Shown piece after piece: positions 1 to 13,373 of a stretch of 64,000 nucleotides of DNA. Source of the stretch: Acanthochlamys bracteata (taxonomy: Eukaryota > Streptophyta > Magnoliopsida > Pandanales > Velloziaceae); the NCBI GenBank assembly GCA_019914995.1, contig CM034129.1, positions 9,789,725 through 9,853,724 on the forward strand, in the 5' to 3' direction. Position 1 is the stretch's first letter, and every line of letters begins with the position of its first letter. The translations under genes and the position numbers were made by a program. The notes under the pieces were generated by a model. That model saw only the letters and a program-made list of their open reading frames with translations, was not told the origin of the DNA and ran no database searches.

Positions 1-2565
1 ATGCATTCTTCCAATGTTATTGATGCCAAAAAAGTTCGTGTCACCAATAACGTCGTCTTCTAATGTTATCAATACCAAATAATTGATCAGTTTTCACAAT
101 TTCAGAGAAAAAAAAATTTAGATCAAACAACAATTGCAAACCAAAAATTTCCACAACCACTGAGAAGAGCGACGGGAACTTAATTCCTTTTATCCCTATC
201 GCATAAAATTTTCTACGTGTTCTCTATTAGGAAGCAGGTCATTCACCACTTCATGCTTCTTATCTTCTCCACAGTTGTGTTATTCATGAAGCAACACGCA
301 TTAAAAAAGAGAACCAAAACCTTTGAAAAGCAGCAATCAAAGTTCCAATAATAAACCAAAGTTCCAAACATTTTGTGTATATATGCAGTTTATATATGTA
401 CGAGCACCCTACATCTGGTAATCGAGTCATTTTCTGGATACCTACGTGTTCCTGAAAGCTATTCCAACTATTTGATGCTTGATAAAATTCAGAGTATTTT
501 TCTTGCGTGAAGATCAATGAGGCTTATTTGACAACACAAATATACTTTTTTTCAGTAATTTTTATTAATTATTAATTATTTTATATTGAACTATATATAT
601 TTATATTGATTTAGATATTGTTCGAAATAGCTTAAAAAGTAAAGCTTTTTGAACAAAAATAATATTTTTTATAAAATTTTCTATAGCTTTTTGACAAGAG
701 AATTTGTAAAGTATTCTATGAAGTTTTAATTCATTCATTTTTTGAATTTTGTGAAAAAGTATTTACAATATATGAATAATTTTTTTGGGTTTAAAATATC
801 ATAAGCATTACTAGAATTTGGATGCCAAACAGAGTCCAAACAGAAAGCAAACATGGTGGTTTAGACATGAGGTACACTTTGAATAGTTTGCGCAAGCTAA
901 CTCTTCAATCCAACATGAGCCCCTGCATAGATTTAAGGTGCAATTCTTTTGCATAAAGAACTCACAATTTTTTTTACTAAAAAGTTATTTTAATTTATTT
1001 TTATTAAAAAAATATAAAAAAAAATTATTTTTAACTTATTTTTTAATATAAAAAAATATATTATTTTCAACAATATTATTTGTAACAATTCAATTCTAAA
1101 AATTCATTTTCAAAATTAAAAGAACGCGATCATATTATTAACGTTAGCTTTAGCTTTTTGCCTTGACAGTTGAAATAACTTGAACAAAACACTTTTTTCG
1201 AAAGTGCGCCTAAAGAATGTTATTACAAGGCATGAAACTTGTCAAAGAAATATTCCAAGCGCTTACAAACTTTGCCACTTCAAGGCTTCTTCATGCATGT
1301 AGCAAAAAAGTATGAAGAAAAAAAATGAAGCAAGTGGTTGGTAGTCTCTGTTTACTTCATTATAAACCATAGAAGTCCGCTTCAATTCTTATCCTTCTCC
1401 AATAATTGTCTAACACTGATAAAGCAAGCCACAAGGGAAGATAACGACAAGCAAAAACTATTGAAGTGTGTTTGAATTGATGTGTAACAATATTGGGAAA
1501 AAAAAAAGTTTGTGTAGTGGATTATGAAACAGCTAATCAATCACTCAACGAATTAGTGCGTGCTTTTATTGAATTTTATTAGAAATTAAATTTGTATAAG
1601 TAAATTTATATATGTAAATATAAAAAATTATCTAAAACTATTTAATGTGAAAAAATTAGCTGGAAGATACAGACTAAAAGTATAAATTCATTTTTTCCAA
1701 TCAAAAAATTAATTTTTTAGCTCAATTCTAAAATAAAGTAACACAAATATTAAACTCGCCCAAATTTTCACTTTTAAATTTTCTACAAATTCAATTCTAA
1801 ACATACAAACAAATATAAAAATTTATTTTTATTAAATTTTTTTTATAAACTCACTTTGTTAAAGTGAGTTTATAAATAAGTAAACGCGTCCTTCATGGAC
1901 CCAATTTGAACTTGTGGGCTCTAACAACAATGCAACACCACAATCACCACATGCAATCAAACATTTTGCATTACAAAGTTGGGCCGCGACTAAAGCTACG
2001 TTTCACGAACATAATAAGCCATATGTATTTTGTTTGAAAGCGTGACCCAGCTCTTCTAGGGTTTTTTTCCTCTACTAGCATACGTCAGGGGCATGCCAGG
2101 AGCTCTGCTTGACAACTAGAAGCAGGCTTTGATCGAAGAGGCAGCTTGTAACCACAAGGGGTGTTCCCTTTTGTGAAGCAGGAAAAACCTTATTCAGCCT
2201 AACATGCACACGCCATTTCTTCCTCTTTGCATAATTAACTTCGGGTAATGTCATAGGAGTTTAGGTTTAACAAGAACTAATTAGCTTCGGCTCTTTCGTC
2301 GTTTGATAATCAATGTGAAGTAAATCTCCATCACTATGTCACTATATCTTCTAGCGAGATTTGAACAGTAAAACCAAAAAGGTGATAACGAGTGCTCATG
2401 AGAAATAATAATAACAACAACTAAGCAGTGATAAACCATATCAATCATAAACAAGCAAAAGATCTTCTCTTTTAGGTATAGATAGTATACCGACCTTTGA
2501 ATCCTGTTCAGTCTCGAAGTCTCAGAGGTTTCCTGCTGAGGCCTGCTCGGAAGACATTATTATAT

Positions 2566-2770
2566 GGGCTGTTTAGCATTCCATTTATTTCATTTCATAA
2601 TTTTATTTCAACTTCTTATTTTTCAAATTTTTTTACAATATTTACAAGTTTATTTAAAAACTTTAAAAAAATAATAAAATAATAAAATTTATATATTATA
2701 TATATTCATATATTGGAAAAAAAATGTATCTTTTTTAAAAGAAAGGTCTTTATTTTGAAACACAAGCCCC
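2566..2770. repeat. Probable MITE-like element
   Basis: A short AT-rich segment begins GGGCTGTTTAGC and ends with ACACAAGCCCC, whose reverse complement is GGGGCTTGTGT. The ends are therefore imperfect inverted repeats resembling the termini of the better-defined MITE at 19868. No clear target-site duplication was seen, so the limits are approximate. Confidence 0.35.
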
Positions 2771-5700
2771 TTAGTTTTTTATTGTAAGGACTATTACAAC
2801 TATCACTTTCCTACAGAAAGCGTACATGTTACCATGTACGTATTGAACCTCTTCCACATATAATTTTAATAGTACTGGACTGTTATGCGCACTACGACAG
2901 CTTGCTTGAGTTGGTCATCTTCCACGGTTTAATTTTCGAGCAGTAAAGCGATGATTAATCCAATCATGATGTTTGCTTTGCATGGGACTGGTCTGGGATA
3001 GTGACAAGACCTCCATAATTAAAGATACTGGAGAACCAATAATAACTATTATAAAGCAATGTCCAGTGGTGCAGTGCAGAACAAAAGGCATGCATGCCTG
3101 GACAAGGAATTGCTTCATATTGTGGTGCTATGCTTGTGGGGCTACCAACCATGCTCATTGGAATCACCACCTTTGAGCAACTTGCATTACTATTTCTATA
3201 GCACCAATACAAATTGGTTAGAGATGTACCAACGTACCATATTTAATTTAATTTTAAATAAGATAACATCAATATAATTTTATTTTTTATAAAATATTTT
3301 TAATTTAATTATTTAAACTCACTTTTCAAAACTCTATCCTATAATAAACATACCGGAACCTCCTGCCTCTGAGAAATACGTAATGGGTTCTAACCTGGAG
3401 ATTAAGGATGGGCACACATGCTGCTTAGAGACGTTTGTTTTATGCACACATTCTCCCATGCTTAAATCAACATGCATGATCAAATAGCACAACAGAGACC
3501 GAAATTCAAAATTGCTTCACCTCTAACTTATTTCCTCTTTCGTGCGTATCTGCGTGTGAAAGTAGAAGCAAAAGAACTCGAAACATTCCAGCACCAATCT
3601 CATCTTTAAACGTGAAACATTACCGATTACCATTACTTTAGAAACTAATTCGGTGCTGAGACACCCGTGTTGGTAGGCTGTTTTACTAGAATAATTAGAA
3701 TGCCTGCTACCCAGAAAAACACTGAACCAAACTCCTTTATTTTCCAAGAGAAACTAAAACGGAAGCTAAAACGAATATTATTCCCCTCGACACTTTTTCC
3801 AAATTTATCTTATTTATTATACATATCACAGAAAGTGTGAAGCTACATTAAAATTTAGAATAGTGAAAAACTTGAAGGCTAAACAGACTAACCTAAAGTA
3901 GCATACTTTTGACTTCTTCATCTCTCCGGACAACACATGCTGCTGGAGAACACCACACTTCGACATCCTTGGACGGATGAGCATATGCTTTTGCCCAAGG
4001 CATAAAAGTTGCTCAAATCCAGCTGCCTGACTGCTCAATAAAGAAAAAGCAGAACCGTTAGGGTGAATGAGCTGCTCAACAGCATACGCGGATAATATTT
4101 ACGCCCAAATCCAGTAGCCTGACTTCACACTGCCACATACCTTGCAACAACTGCTTGGGTGCCCAAACAACAAAATGGAGTATCCTCTAGGAATCAACAA
4201 ACAACGCTAGAAGGTTTCCCACTAACTTACAGGTGAGACGCGAACACACAAAACAATTAACTAAAGCCAACGGCCAAGGAAATCTAACTCAAGGAAGAAT
4301 CTCTAGAAATACTTATAAAGAAAAAGCATAACAAAATTTGGTAGACACAATTTTGGTTCGAAACAGAAAATATTGATAGCATAGAATAAGAACGCCCGCA
4401 CACGACTAAGATCACAGAATGCAGAACCCTATTTGAGCAACACATGGAATCAATCAGAAACTGCAACGGGATCCTTTGCAGTTTTTGATTGACTAGCACA
4501 GTGAGTAGCACAGTCTAGCAAGCATTGACTGAAAGACATAGATCTGGAAAACAAGCTTAGAACAATGACAGAAGAGAAAACAGCTTTTTGGTACCTTCTA
4601 TCACAACGATGGAATACCTTCTATCACCGAAAATGGAAAAAAAACTCGCGCACACACTTAAGAAACCAATATTCAGAACCACTCTACGGGGTTATAACGT
4701 CAAGTCCAACTAAAGAGAACTAAACAGTAACATACACAATCTCTAAACAGCTCTCTCCTCAATATTGATTTTGAGTTCTTAGAAAGCTGAAAACTATGTC
4801 CAGGCTTACATTCCATATAAACTTCAGCCAATGCACCAAACGTATTCAATACCACTTGCACATTATGATTCCATGGTTGCAACTATCGCATGATAACAGA
4901 TTTATAGATTACGTTCTCTTTGGAAAATTATTAGGGGTTTCGATGGCCTAACTAGTACCTGCAGCGCTTTTCCGTTACAAAGAATACTCCACTCCACCAA
5001 GAATGACAAGGCCCACAGCTGCTAAGCTTCAAACAACCAAGATAAAACACAGTCCAAATATGCCTTCTTGTACACAGCCATGGTCAAAGCTTCAACAATT
5101 TATATGCACTCACACAGTTATAAAGATATTGGATCACGCTTCTTATTAGTCTACACAATTGGTTTTTGAACAACTGAATTATAAACGGCATTCGAAATAT
5201 CCTATGCAAAGTCTACAGAAGCCAGACAACAAGCTGCTACATCTCCATATGCACCAAAGGTTTCATCTACTAGAGAATATCTCGACGAAACAAATTGACC
5301 TTCCATGCAAACAGCCATCTAAGCAGCTCACTGCAGAAAACATTCAAAACCCTAAAATTAATCCACCTAACCCAATTACATCAACTCTCTCGAAGATAAC
5401 CTTCTATTTATCATATTAACTGGGCAAAAGAAACATGTATCTGATTAGAGACATGAAACAACTACACTTGGACTAGAAAAAGAAGTAACAACTTCTATCT
5501 TAAGGGTAAAATAAAACAATGACAGACCCAAAACTAGGATCACAAGCTATGTGAAAACTGATCATAACCCATATGCTCTGTGTTCTTATGAAGTAGAAAT
5601 CTCAACCTCAGGTAATCAAATAAGAAAGAAAATGAAAACAAAATGTATAATACAAAAACATTAACCCAATTCCTTTCCAGATAAATCCGACGAGCACCAA

Positions 5701-8700
5701 GAATCCAATTACCTAGACAAGAGCAATAAAAACAGTTAATTTCACCCAAACCAAAATAAACACAACAGTTAACATATGCAGATTCTCTTCCTTAGACGAA
5801 GAAAAAAGCATTGCAACTAATATGGTTTAGCAAATAAGACATTCCAACACCAGCCATCACTTGGGTATAACTATAAGCAATGATTAATGAGATGAACTGT
5901 ATCAACAGTGACCCACTACTACCTTAAGACACAAGACTAATCCCCTTCGCTCCAGTAATTATCTAAATCAAAACGCATGTTAGAGGTGCACCTTACCTTT
6001 TAGATGTGCTTGTCACTAAACCTGAATGTCAATCATACTGAGATGAAAATGCTCAAAAATATGAACTTGAACATGCAGACCCAGGGGGCAATCCAAATCA
6101 GCTAGTGGTAAGTCATCATTATTAACAGTTCATTACATGCAATATCTTCGGGTTAGAAAATGGATGCGAATGCAAAACAAAAAGATCTCCAAATACTAAC
6201 AGCTGCAGATGCAGCAAATTATAACTTCAATTGAAAGAATTCTAATAATTAGCATCCAAGATGTCAACCAATGTGTTGGCAATGACAAGACAGATGTAAG
6301 CCTATTTGGGAATAGACAGAGAATTTGAGCGTACACTACGCAACCCAAATGTAAGATTAAGTTAACTGTTTATATGCCTAGAAGAAAAAGATTAAGTTAT
6401 TAACAATTATACAGGGGGAACCACCTACCCAACCAATATGGCCTAACCTCTTTTAAATAACATTTGAAGCACTCATGCTTCATCCAACGTAATGATAAGA
6501 TCAAGCAACCTGTGGCACAATATTCTTGATAACATTAGATGAACACTGCAACAGATGAAAGAATCAAGAGGTGGGAAACGTGGATGGACATTTACCATAC
6601 ACCTTCTGGCACCTATAGCTCATAAAACTTGCCCCTGAAATGTATTCAGGCAAAGACAACCTTTGCACATAAACTCAAGTCTGGAGCCACAGATCACAAT
6701 CGCAACATAAAATTAAAGCCAGTTAGTTATATTGCCAATACAAGTCTTCTGGTACCTATGCAATGCAGCAATCTTCAAAAAGCGGATAATAAGAGAACTG
6801 ATAAACAAGTTTCAGGGTTATTCAAAGTCAACAGCACTAATTAACAAACTAATACTGGATGAAGCCGTTAGGCAACTAGTTCATAAACATGTTTGGATAT
6901 TATGTTCCACACAGAGAATTCCATGTTTACGATATATACCTTCTGTAGCCAATAGAACATAATACATCTGACTGAAGCTTTTTCAAGTGAAGGCTTAACC
7001 TTCCAACTTTCCATCAAATCTGGAAGCATAATAACATCATGACAGAAAATACAGCCAGTTAGTTATATTGCCATTACCTATGGATTGCAAAAGGTTGATA
7101 ATGGATAACTGACCCATAAGCTTCAAAGCTAGATATCCAAATAACAGCCATGACAAACACATCAAAACTGGATGAAATGGTTGGGAAAATGAGGTTAACA
7201 CATGATCATAGATGTTCCAGGTGATGCCCAAATAGAAAGTATTGAAAGAAACACAAAGTTTTTAGCAGTGAGTTCAAGTCCCAGATATAGTAAATAATAA
7301 AATAATAGCAGCTAGATCCCATGAAGCCCGATATGCCCTCCACATTAGAGGAATTTATGCTGCAACGTAAACAATCTGTTATACAAATGTAAAGACAAAT
7401 CAATAAAGCTCCACCAGATGCTACGAACACTGATAAGGCCAGTTGCCAGTCTCTGCAATGCAATAACAGCAGAACAAAGTTAACGATGTGAGATGCAAAG
7501 TCCATCTGGTTGAAGTCATAGCGCTATGAAACAAATCAGGTAACAATAGCTCCAAAAACTTCAACCCTGCCAAAACAATTTTATCACCAGAAGGACAGAT
7601 GTTAGTAAATGTAGCAACTCATACAAGAAAAGGTGAGACACTAATTCTGCCGAGAAAAGATCTCTATTAAATGCATAGTCCATCGCTATTAAGAAACAAT
7701 ATACAGGAAAACCTCAGTCTTCTTGATCCAACTCCCCTGCTAGACTAGGAAAAAGTTTGAAGCATATGTCATTAAAAAAATTAAAAAAAAAAGATTTCAA
7801 GACACTTTGGTATGCTTCCAAAAAATAAGTAGCATTAGGCCATGAGCAAAGCAGTTATCCTTCCAGCAAGCATCAAGGTAACATATAAGAATCTGCAATT
7901 TCTAAGAGGAGGCATAATATCACAAACACCCATTCAAGTAAAGATGCAAACATGATCATGTCCACCAAGTAGAAAGTATTATCCTGAAGCATTAGACATA
8001 ATCGGGCATGCAACCTACATGAGAAAAGAGTGAGTATGCAATGAAGCCACTGAACTATTGTGACATGATATCACCGGAATATCATAATCACTATTTTTAT
8101 ATCATATCAACTGATGATCAAAACTGCTAGAACACAACCAGTGCCAGATCTATTTTAGGATATAACAGAGAATGTAACCGAAATAGAACTACAATGATTG
8201 CTATGGGTATAGGACCAGGATGGCGCTGTTTAACAGAGACGATCAAGAACTGTAATCAAACTACCACACAAAATTCCACAGAGCATTCCTGCGAACCAAA
8301 GACAGAGGAAATAATCTTGAATCGGAACATTCTCAGATTACCTCAGCCAAAAATCTAATGGCTTCAAGTATTGCTAATCCCTACAAGACCAACCAGTAAA
8401 AGCACTGTTGGATAAACACCTGGAATCATAGTTGACAAATATTATCAAGTTACTGACTCTATAATAAGCCCCTAGAATGTGACATTCACTACAGCACCAA
8501 GAAGTATTACCTCTAACAAAGAATAGCGAGTACAGCCTTAATACTCAACAGGACTACTACCTTATTACTTGATAGGGACATTCTCTATAACCAACTGATA
8601 TGATGCATTCTTGCACCTCGATGAGAAGAAGAACTACTTTCATTATCTAAGTCTAACCAACAGCCAACTGCAATTGACGTATGTGTTAAAATATCTAGAA

Positions 8701-9054
8701 GAGTGACAGAACGACGTCTGACCTCATCATACTTGTGTAAGGACATGACATGAGGCTTACATAAGTAAGACCATAAAGATTGACATTTTCCACCAACTGA
8801 TCGTAGCTGCAGACTACTGCCTCAGTGTCAGCAAGCATCAAATCAAAATCCAGAAAATGCAAGATTTTACCTGGATTACTTCCAGCATGCTTATAGCATT
8901 TACCCTACTTAGTTAGCACCATAAGCACTGCATGTATAAATTCTTTGAATATCTATCTCAGTGGAAAACCTCAAAAAGAAGGATAAGTACAGAAAGTAAA
9001 TGCTTTTAGAAGATATGCATTGAGTTGCAAAACAACAGCAAAAAAAGAAGCCAA

Positions 9055-9061
9055 CTTTACC
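9055..9061 (-). other. Putative 3'UTR intron donor of SF1
   Basis: On the minus strand the sequence reads GGAAG|GTAAAG, a strong plant donor, 31 nt after the SF1 stop codon. A 3'UTR intron this close to the stop would normally not trigger nonsense-mediated decay, but further introns farther downstream could. The matching acceptor was not identified. Confidence 0.4.
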
Positions 9062-9091
9062 TTCCATGCAGATCCTGCGAGCAACGAGCCA

Positions 9092-11335
9092 TCATTTGAT
9101 CTCGGACATAAATTTCTCATACTCTGTATCACCTCCATAAGTTGAGGGCTGGGATGGTTGCTCCGATGAAGAAAGTGGCTCTGATGTAGGAGGGTTGGAA
9201 GTCCACGCTGCATTAGCAATGCTCTGGTAAGGATCCATGGGTGGAGGTGGAGGTGGAGGTGGAGGAGGCAGAGCAACAGGAGGAACTGTGGGATAATATG
9301 CTTGGTACCCATACAATGGCGGGGGGTAAGGAGGTGGAATAGTTGGGGTTGTTGCAGCTCCGGAGCTGGCATAAGTGCTATCTGGTGCAGGTTGTGATGC
9401 TGTGGTACCACTTTGCGATTGTACCCCTGGTGGACAAGTCTGATTTGCATCCGTTGAATTCATATTCTGTGGAGAAGTACCAGGAGGAGCTACATGTGGT
9501 GGCGGAGGGTACTGATAACCATAATGTGGTGGGGGTGCTGGTTGCCCTGCAATTGGGGCATACATGCTAGAACCAGGAGGGGGAGGGGGATACGAGGCAT
9601 ATGGAGGAGGTACTGGAGCGCCCCAAGGTAGTGGTGCACTGCTGTAACTACCAGGTGGTGGTGGTGGAGGCAGAGCCACAGCAGGGCCTCCGGCCATATA
9701 CTGGTGTGAAGGATAACCTCCAGCTGAAGCATCTGGAGCAGGATAAGCTGGTGGCGGAGGGGGAGCAGGAGGACCAGAAGGTGGAGGTGGTTTGCCAGCA
9801 ACTCTAACGGCTATAACTTTGCCTTCAAGGTGATAGCCATTCATGGATGCAATTGCCTGGTTCGCCATGTTCACATTTGCATACTTGACAAAGCCATACC
9901 CTTTACTATGTCCAGTCATCCGATCCTTTATAACCTTTGCCATTACTATATCGCCAAAAGGCGAGAATAATCTTATCAAACCATCGTCATCAAGAGTAGA
10001 TGGCAAGTATCCAATATACAAGTTTGTCTCATCATATTCTTTCGTGGCACCATTTGCAGCAGCACCAGTGCCACCAGCCCATGGGGGGTTGCTCCCAGCG
10101 GAGCCAGATCCTAGTGCACCCACAGAAGAACTGCTCTTAATCAGTGAATCTGGAATAGTCCCACCGAGCTCTGCCAAGAAGTTCTGATACTCATCATCCA
10201 TCTTCTTCCCAGAGCCCTTCATAGGACAATCAATAGTCGGGTGACCACCATCACCACATATCTTGCACTGCACATCACTCTTGAATGTAGTAGTTCGAGC
10301 TGGACAAGCATATTGCCGGTGCCCAGCCTCACCGCAAACCCTACAGAACTCATCATCTCTGATAGTCCCATTCAATGCCGCAAGCTCCCGAAGTTGCTGC
10401 CGCTTATGCTCATTCAACACCTCATCAACAGGCTGCAACAGCTTCTCAAGCATACCTGCAGCAGCATCAAGTGATTCCTGTGTCTCAGCTTCAACAAGAA
10501 CATGCAAATCCTCATTCTCCGACAGATCAGGTTTCAAATCCCTCTTCTGCTGCAACCTCCCTTCCTTAACAGAACCCTTTCCTCTTATAACAATCTTAGC
10601 ACCAGTCTCCTTCTCCATTCTCTTCTGAGTGTTCCCCCTCGGTCCGATAATCAAACCAATGAAATTATAACCTGGGTACTCCTTCATCGGAATATAAAGC
10701 TTCTTCTGCAATTTCGGAGGTCGATAATCTGCCGGCGGCCGGAACGCAGGATTCCTCTTAATCAATTGCGAAATAATCTCGGTCCTCTCCTTATTCAACC
10801 TCTCGCGAGCACGATATTCCCTCGTGTTAATACGAATCCCCATGTTATCATAAATTGGCTCAGGAGAAGGAGATCGAGCACCTTCCGGACGGTCATCGAG
10901 CGGCAATCCAGATTGAAGAACCCTGCTAATTTCCATCAACCGAGCATTAAGTGCTTGAACTTCAGGGTCAAGCTCAGTAGTTAAATCCTTCATGAAATCA
11001 GGCAACTGAATCAACGGCTTTGGTTCGTCGTCCGCCCAACGGGACTTCCGTTTACGGGTCCCACCACTAGAAGCGTCGGCGGAAGAATCAGGCTGCGGGT
11101 CCCACCTGCTCCGGCGACGGCGGCGGCTACTGGTTTCTTCTTCCCCGCCGGATGCATCCTTATCCGTGCCGCTTTTGGAAACTGAGACGCCGCCACCGTT
11201 GTTCTCGGGAACACCCGCCGGTGGCAGGCTACGATTTTGTTGTTGCTCTGGAGTATTAGAATTGGGATCGACTAGGGTTTGATAATTAGGATTTGGTGGA
11301 GATGGATCTAGCGTTTCGATCGACGAAGTCTCCAT
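9092..11335 (-). CDS. SF1: Splicing factor 1 / branch-point-binding protein (SF1), plant type with RRM
   Basis: A 747-residue uninterrupted CDS. Visible domains in order: two Arg/Lys-rich RW motifs (RRRSRWDP near 72-80, KRKSRWAD near 95-102) of the UHM-ligand type that bind U2AF65; an SPSP phosphorylation motif (155-158) followed by the SF1 helix-hairpin region; a KH/QUA2 domain (about 213-300, with the IGPRG loop at 230-234); two CCHC zinc knuckles (C331/C334/H339/C344 and C357/C360/H365/C370); an RRM (about 437-515, RNP2 LYIGYLP, RNP1 KGYGFVKY); and a Pro/Gly/Ala/Tyr-rich tail with long proline runs. The family recognises the intron branch point with U2AF in the early spliceosome. The RRM is found in plant SF1 and absent from yeast and animal SF1. 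The start is the first Met of a frame that is well conserved throughout. A splice donor 31 nt after the stop suggests a 3'UTR intron. Confidence 0.96.
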   Translation of the reverse strand: METSSIETLDPSPPNPNYQTLVDPNSNTPEQQQNRSLPPAGVPENNGGGVSVSKSGTDKDASGGEEETSSRRRRRSRWDPQPDSSADASSGGTRKRKSRWADDEPKPLIQLPDFMKDLTTELDPEVQALNARLMEISRVLQSGLPLDDRPEGARSPSPEPIYDNMGIRINTREYRARERLNKERTEIISQLIKRNPAFRPPADYRPPKLQKKLYIPMKEYPGYNFIGLIIGPRGNTQKRMEKETGAKIVIRGKGSVKEGRLQQKRDLKPDLSENEDLHVLVEAETQESLDAAAGMLEKLLQPVDEVLNEHKRQQLRELAALNGTIRDDEFCRVCGEAGHRQYACPARTTTFKSDVQCKICGDGGHPTIDCPMKGSGKKMDDEYQNFLAELGGTIPDSLIKSSSSVGALGSGSAGSNPPWAGGTGAAANGATKEYDETNLYIGYLPSTLDDDGLIRLFSPFGDIVMAKVIKDRMTGHSKGYGFVKYANVNMANQAIASMNGYHLEGKVIAVRVAGKPPPPSGPPAPPPPPAYPAPDASAGGYPSHQYMAGGPAVALPPPPPPGSYSSAPLPWGAPVPPPYASYPPPPPGSSMYAPIAGQPAPPPHYGYQYPPPPHVAPPGTSPQNMNSTDANQTCPPGVQSQSGTTASQPAPDSTYASSGAATTPTIPPPYPPPLYGYQAYYPTVPPVALPPPPPPPPPPMDPYQSIANAAWTSNPPTSEPLSSSEQPSQPSTYGGDTEYEKFMSEIK

Positions 11336-12402
11336 GATTGAAACAGAGAGTAAGAGAGAAAAGAGTACCTGAAACTTATTGACGTCGAGCGGCGGCAGCG
11401 AAGAAGATTGCGGCGGAGGTGATTGGGTTCGGGGTGTTCATAGATAAAGGGTAGAGTTGCAATTTTTTGGTCGAAGCTGGATGATTCTGGATCAAAACCG
11501 ACACAATTGCTGTCTGGGGATACATATATAGTTTCGAAACTTTAATTCTCTTTGAATTATAATAATAAATTTCATTTAAAAAATTCAAAATTGTTTTTTT
11601 AAAACAACGATTGAAAATACTTTCGAACATTTTTTTATATAATTTTTATTTTACATTTATTTTTAAAAATTAAATTATAATATTACAAGTTTTATGTTAT
11701 AGACTATTTTCTTTTATAATTTTTAAAAAGTAAATATAATAAAACTACTTTTGTTATAGAGAAATTCTTTATTAAAAGTAGTCTCCAGTATCCTCTCAGC
11801 ATTTGAAACGAGCCTTGAAGTAGGTGTTAGGCCAGTTCAATGATTTGTTTTCAGGCCCATATAGAATTTCTTTCCCGGGGGAAACGGAATTTTTAGTGCT
11901 TGCTGAGTACAGTTCTGTTTTTTTTATGTTGGTTTTGGGTTAGAGCTGAGATTACTATTTGAAAACTTAATTGTTGAGCTTCGCATTAACTATTGAATTT
12001 TTTAAGAAGTGCTTTTCATTTTTATGATTTCAATAAATATTTTATAATATTTATAAAATTTATTAAAATATATAAAATAATTATGTCATAAAATCTTATT
12101 TTATTTATTATTATTATTTAAATTAATAAAATAGAGTTTATTTTCTAAAATAAATAAAAAATTTATATTTTAAAAAAATTTTATTTTATAAATACTCTCG
12201 AACACGTTAGTTTTTATTATACAAAATTTTTAGAGCGATTTTACTTATACATAAATGAGTTTCGTAAAATAGAAATTCATACAAATGGAAGTTCAAAAAT
12301 AAAATGAAATTCAACAGAAAGTATAACAATTTTTAGAAATACATAAAATAAAATTAAAAGTTAAATTTTGATAAAAATAAATTTTGATGAAAAAATAGAA
12401 AT

Positions 12403-12798
12403 AAAATTTGAACGATAATTGAAATAAATAAAATAATCAAACTTAAAATCTGAAAAAATAAAATTTTTTACAATTAAAATATGCTCTTCATAAAAATTAG
12501 TTATGAGTTTTAGGGTTTATTTATCTATGCTGTAAACTAATTTTTTTAAAACTCATCTTAAAGTTTTATCTCATTTTAAATTAAAGTAAATACTAAAATT
12601 AAAATTTGGACGATAATTGAAATAAATAAAATAATTGAACTTAAAATCTGAAAAAAATTAAACTTTTTTACAATTAAAATATGCTCTTCATAGAAATTAG
12701 TTATGAGTTTTAGGGTTTATTTATCTATGCTGTAAATTTATTTTTTTAAAATTCACTTTTAATTTTTATCTTAGTTTTAAATAAAGTAAATACTAAAT
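12403..12798. repeat. 198-bp tandem duplication (two copies)
   Basis: Copy 1 is about 12403-12600 and copy 2 about 12601-12798. Both carry, in the same order, CGATAATTGAAATAAATAAA, then AATATGCTCTTCATA, then GAGTTTTAGGGTTTATTTAT, then AGTAAATACTAAA, at a constant offset of about 198 bp. The copies differ at scattered positions and by one or two small indels. No coding content. Confidence 0.85.
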
Positions 12799-13196
12799 TT
12801 AAATTAAAACTAAAATTTTATTTTTCAAATTTATTTTTAAAATAAAATAAATACAAAAAATTATTTTTTACTTGAACTAATTTTTTAATTCTAAGTTTAA
12901 CTTTTACAAATTTACTTTCAAATAACGTGTCGGATACCAAAGCAAGCACGCACTTAATCAATTATATATAAATTGTAAGAAGTTCGTTGTAACTTTTCTC
13001 GAAGTTTGTTTTATAATACTATAGAGTAAATAGGTTCAATTTCATAACTTCTTTTAATATTTATTTTTTAAGTTTAAATTTCCACCGTGAAGAAAATTTT
13101 GCTGCACTGTAACTCAAAGAAACTTATAAAAATGTTTGTAATATAAACAGATTATGAACATGATAAATAGGTACAACATATACTTAGGACGTGTTT

Positions 13197-13373
13197 ATCG
13201 ACCTTTTAAATTTTCTTTTTTAAATTTATTTTTAATATAAAAATTAATTAATATAAATATTTTTATCAAAAACTTTTTAAAAATTATTTTTAAAACTTGC
13301 TATTAATACAAAATAATTTAATTTTTTAAAATTATTTTGAAAAAATTGAATTTATCTCAAAATAAACACACTT
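13197..13373. mobile_element. Tourist-like MITE (GGCGTGTTTATC family)
   Basis: The segment starts GGACGTGTTTATC and ends AATAAACACACTT, the imperfect inverted complement, and is flanked on both sides by TTA. A 3-bp TTA/TAA target duplication with short inverted termini is the signature of PIF/Harbinger-derived Tourist MITEs. It shares its terminal sequence with the element at 58822. Confidence 0.6.

Larger units (their letters stand above)
1..9061. other. Region without a supportable protein gene
   Basis: No open frame here has recognisable protein content; those present are short and scattered over both strands. Positions 1-3,400 are AT-rich and repeat-like. From about 3,500 to 9,060 the base composition is more even, as in transcribed introns and UTRs. 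This stretch lies immediately downstream of the SF1 stop codon on the minus strand, and a good splice donor (GTAAAG, minus strand, 9060-9055) sits 31 nt after that stop. Part of it may therefore be spliced SF1 3'UTR. I could not define downstream exons from sequence alone. Confidence 0.5.

Noticed and set aside
1555-1893. Possible MITE with GTGCGTGCTTTTATTG and AAGTAAACGCGTCC ends
   Set aside because: The ends match only loosely and no target duplication is visible.
2964-3212. Overlapping open frames on both strands and a partial hairpin (AAGCAAT...ATTGCTT) suggesting a gene or microRNA
   Set aside because: The frames have no protein-like pattern and the hairpin has bulges too large for a microRNA precursor; no known mature sequence seen.
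10502-10984. Plus-strand open frame of 160 codons within SF1
   Set aside because: Antisense shadow of the long SF1 CDS; no independent motifs.
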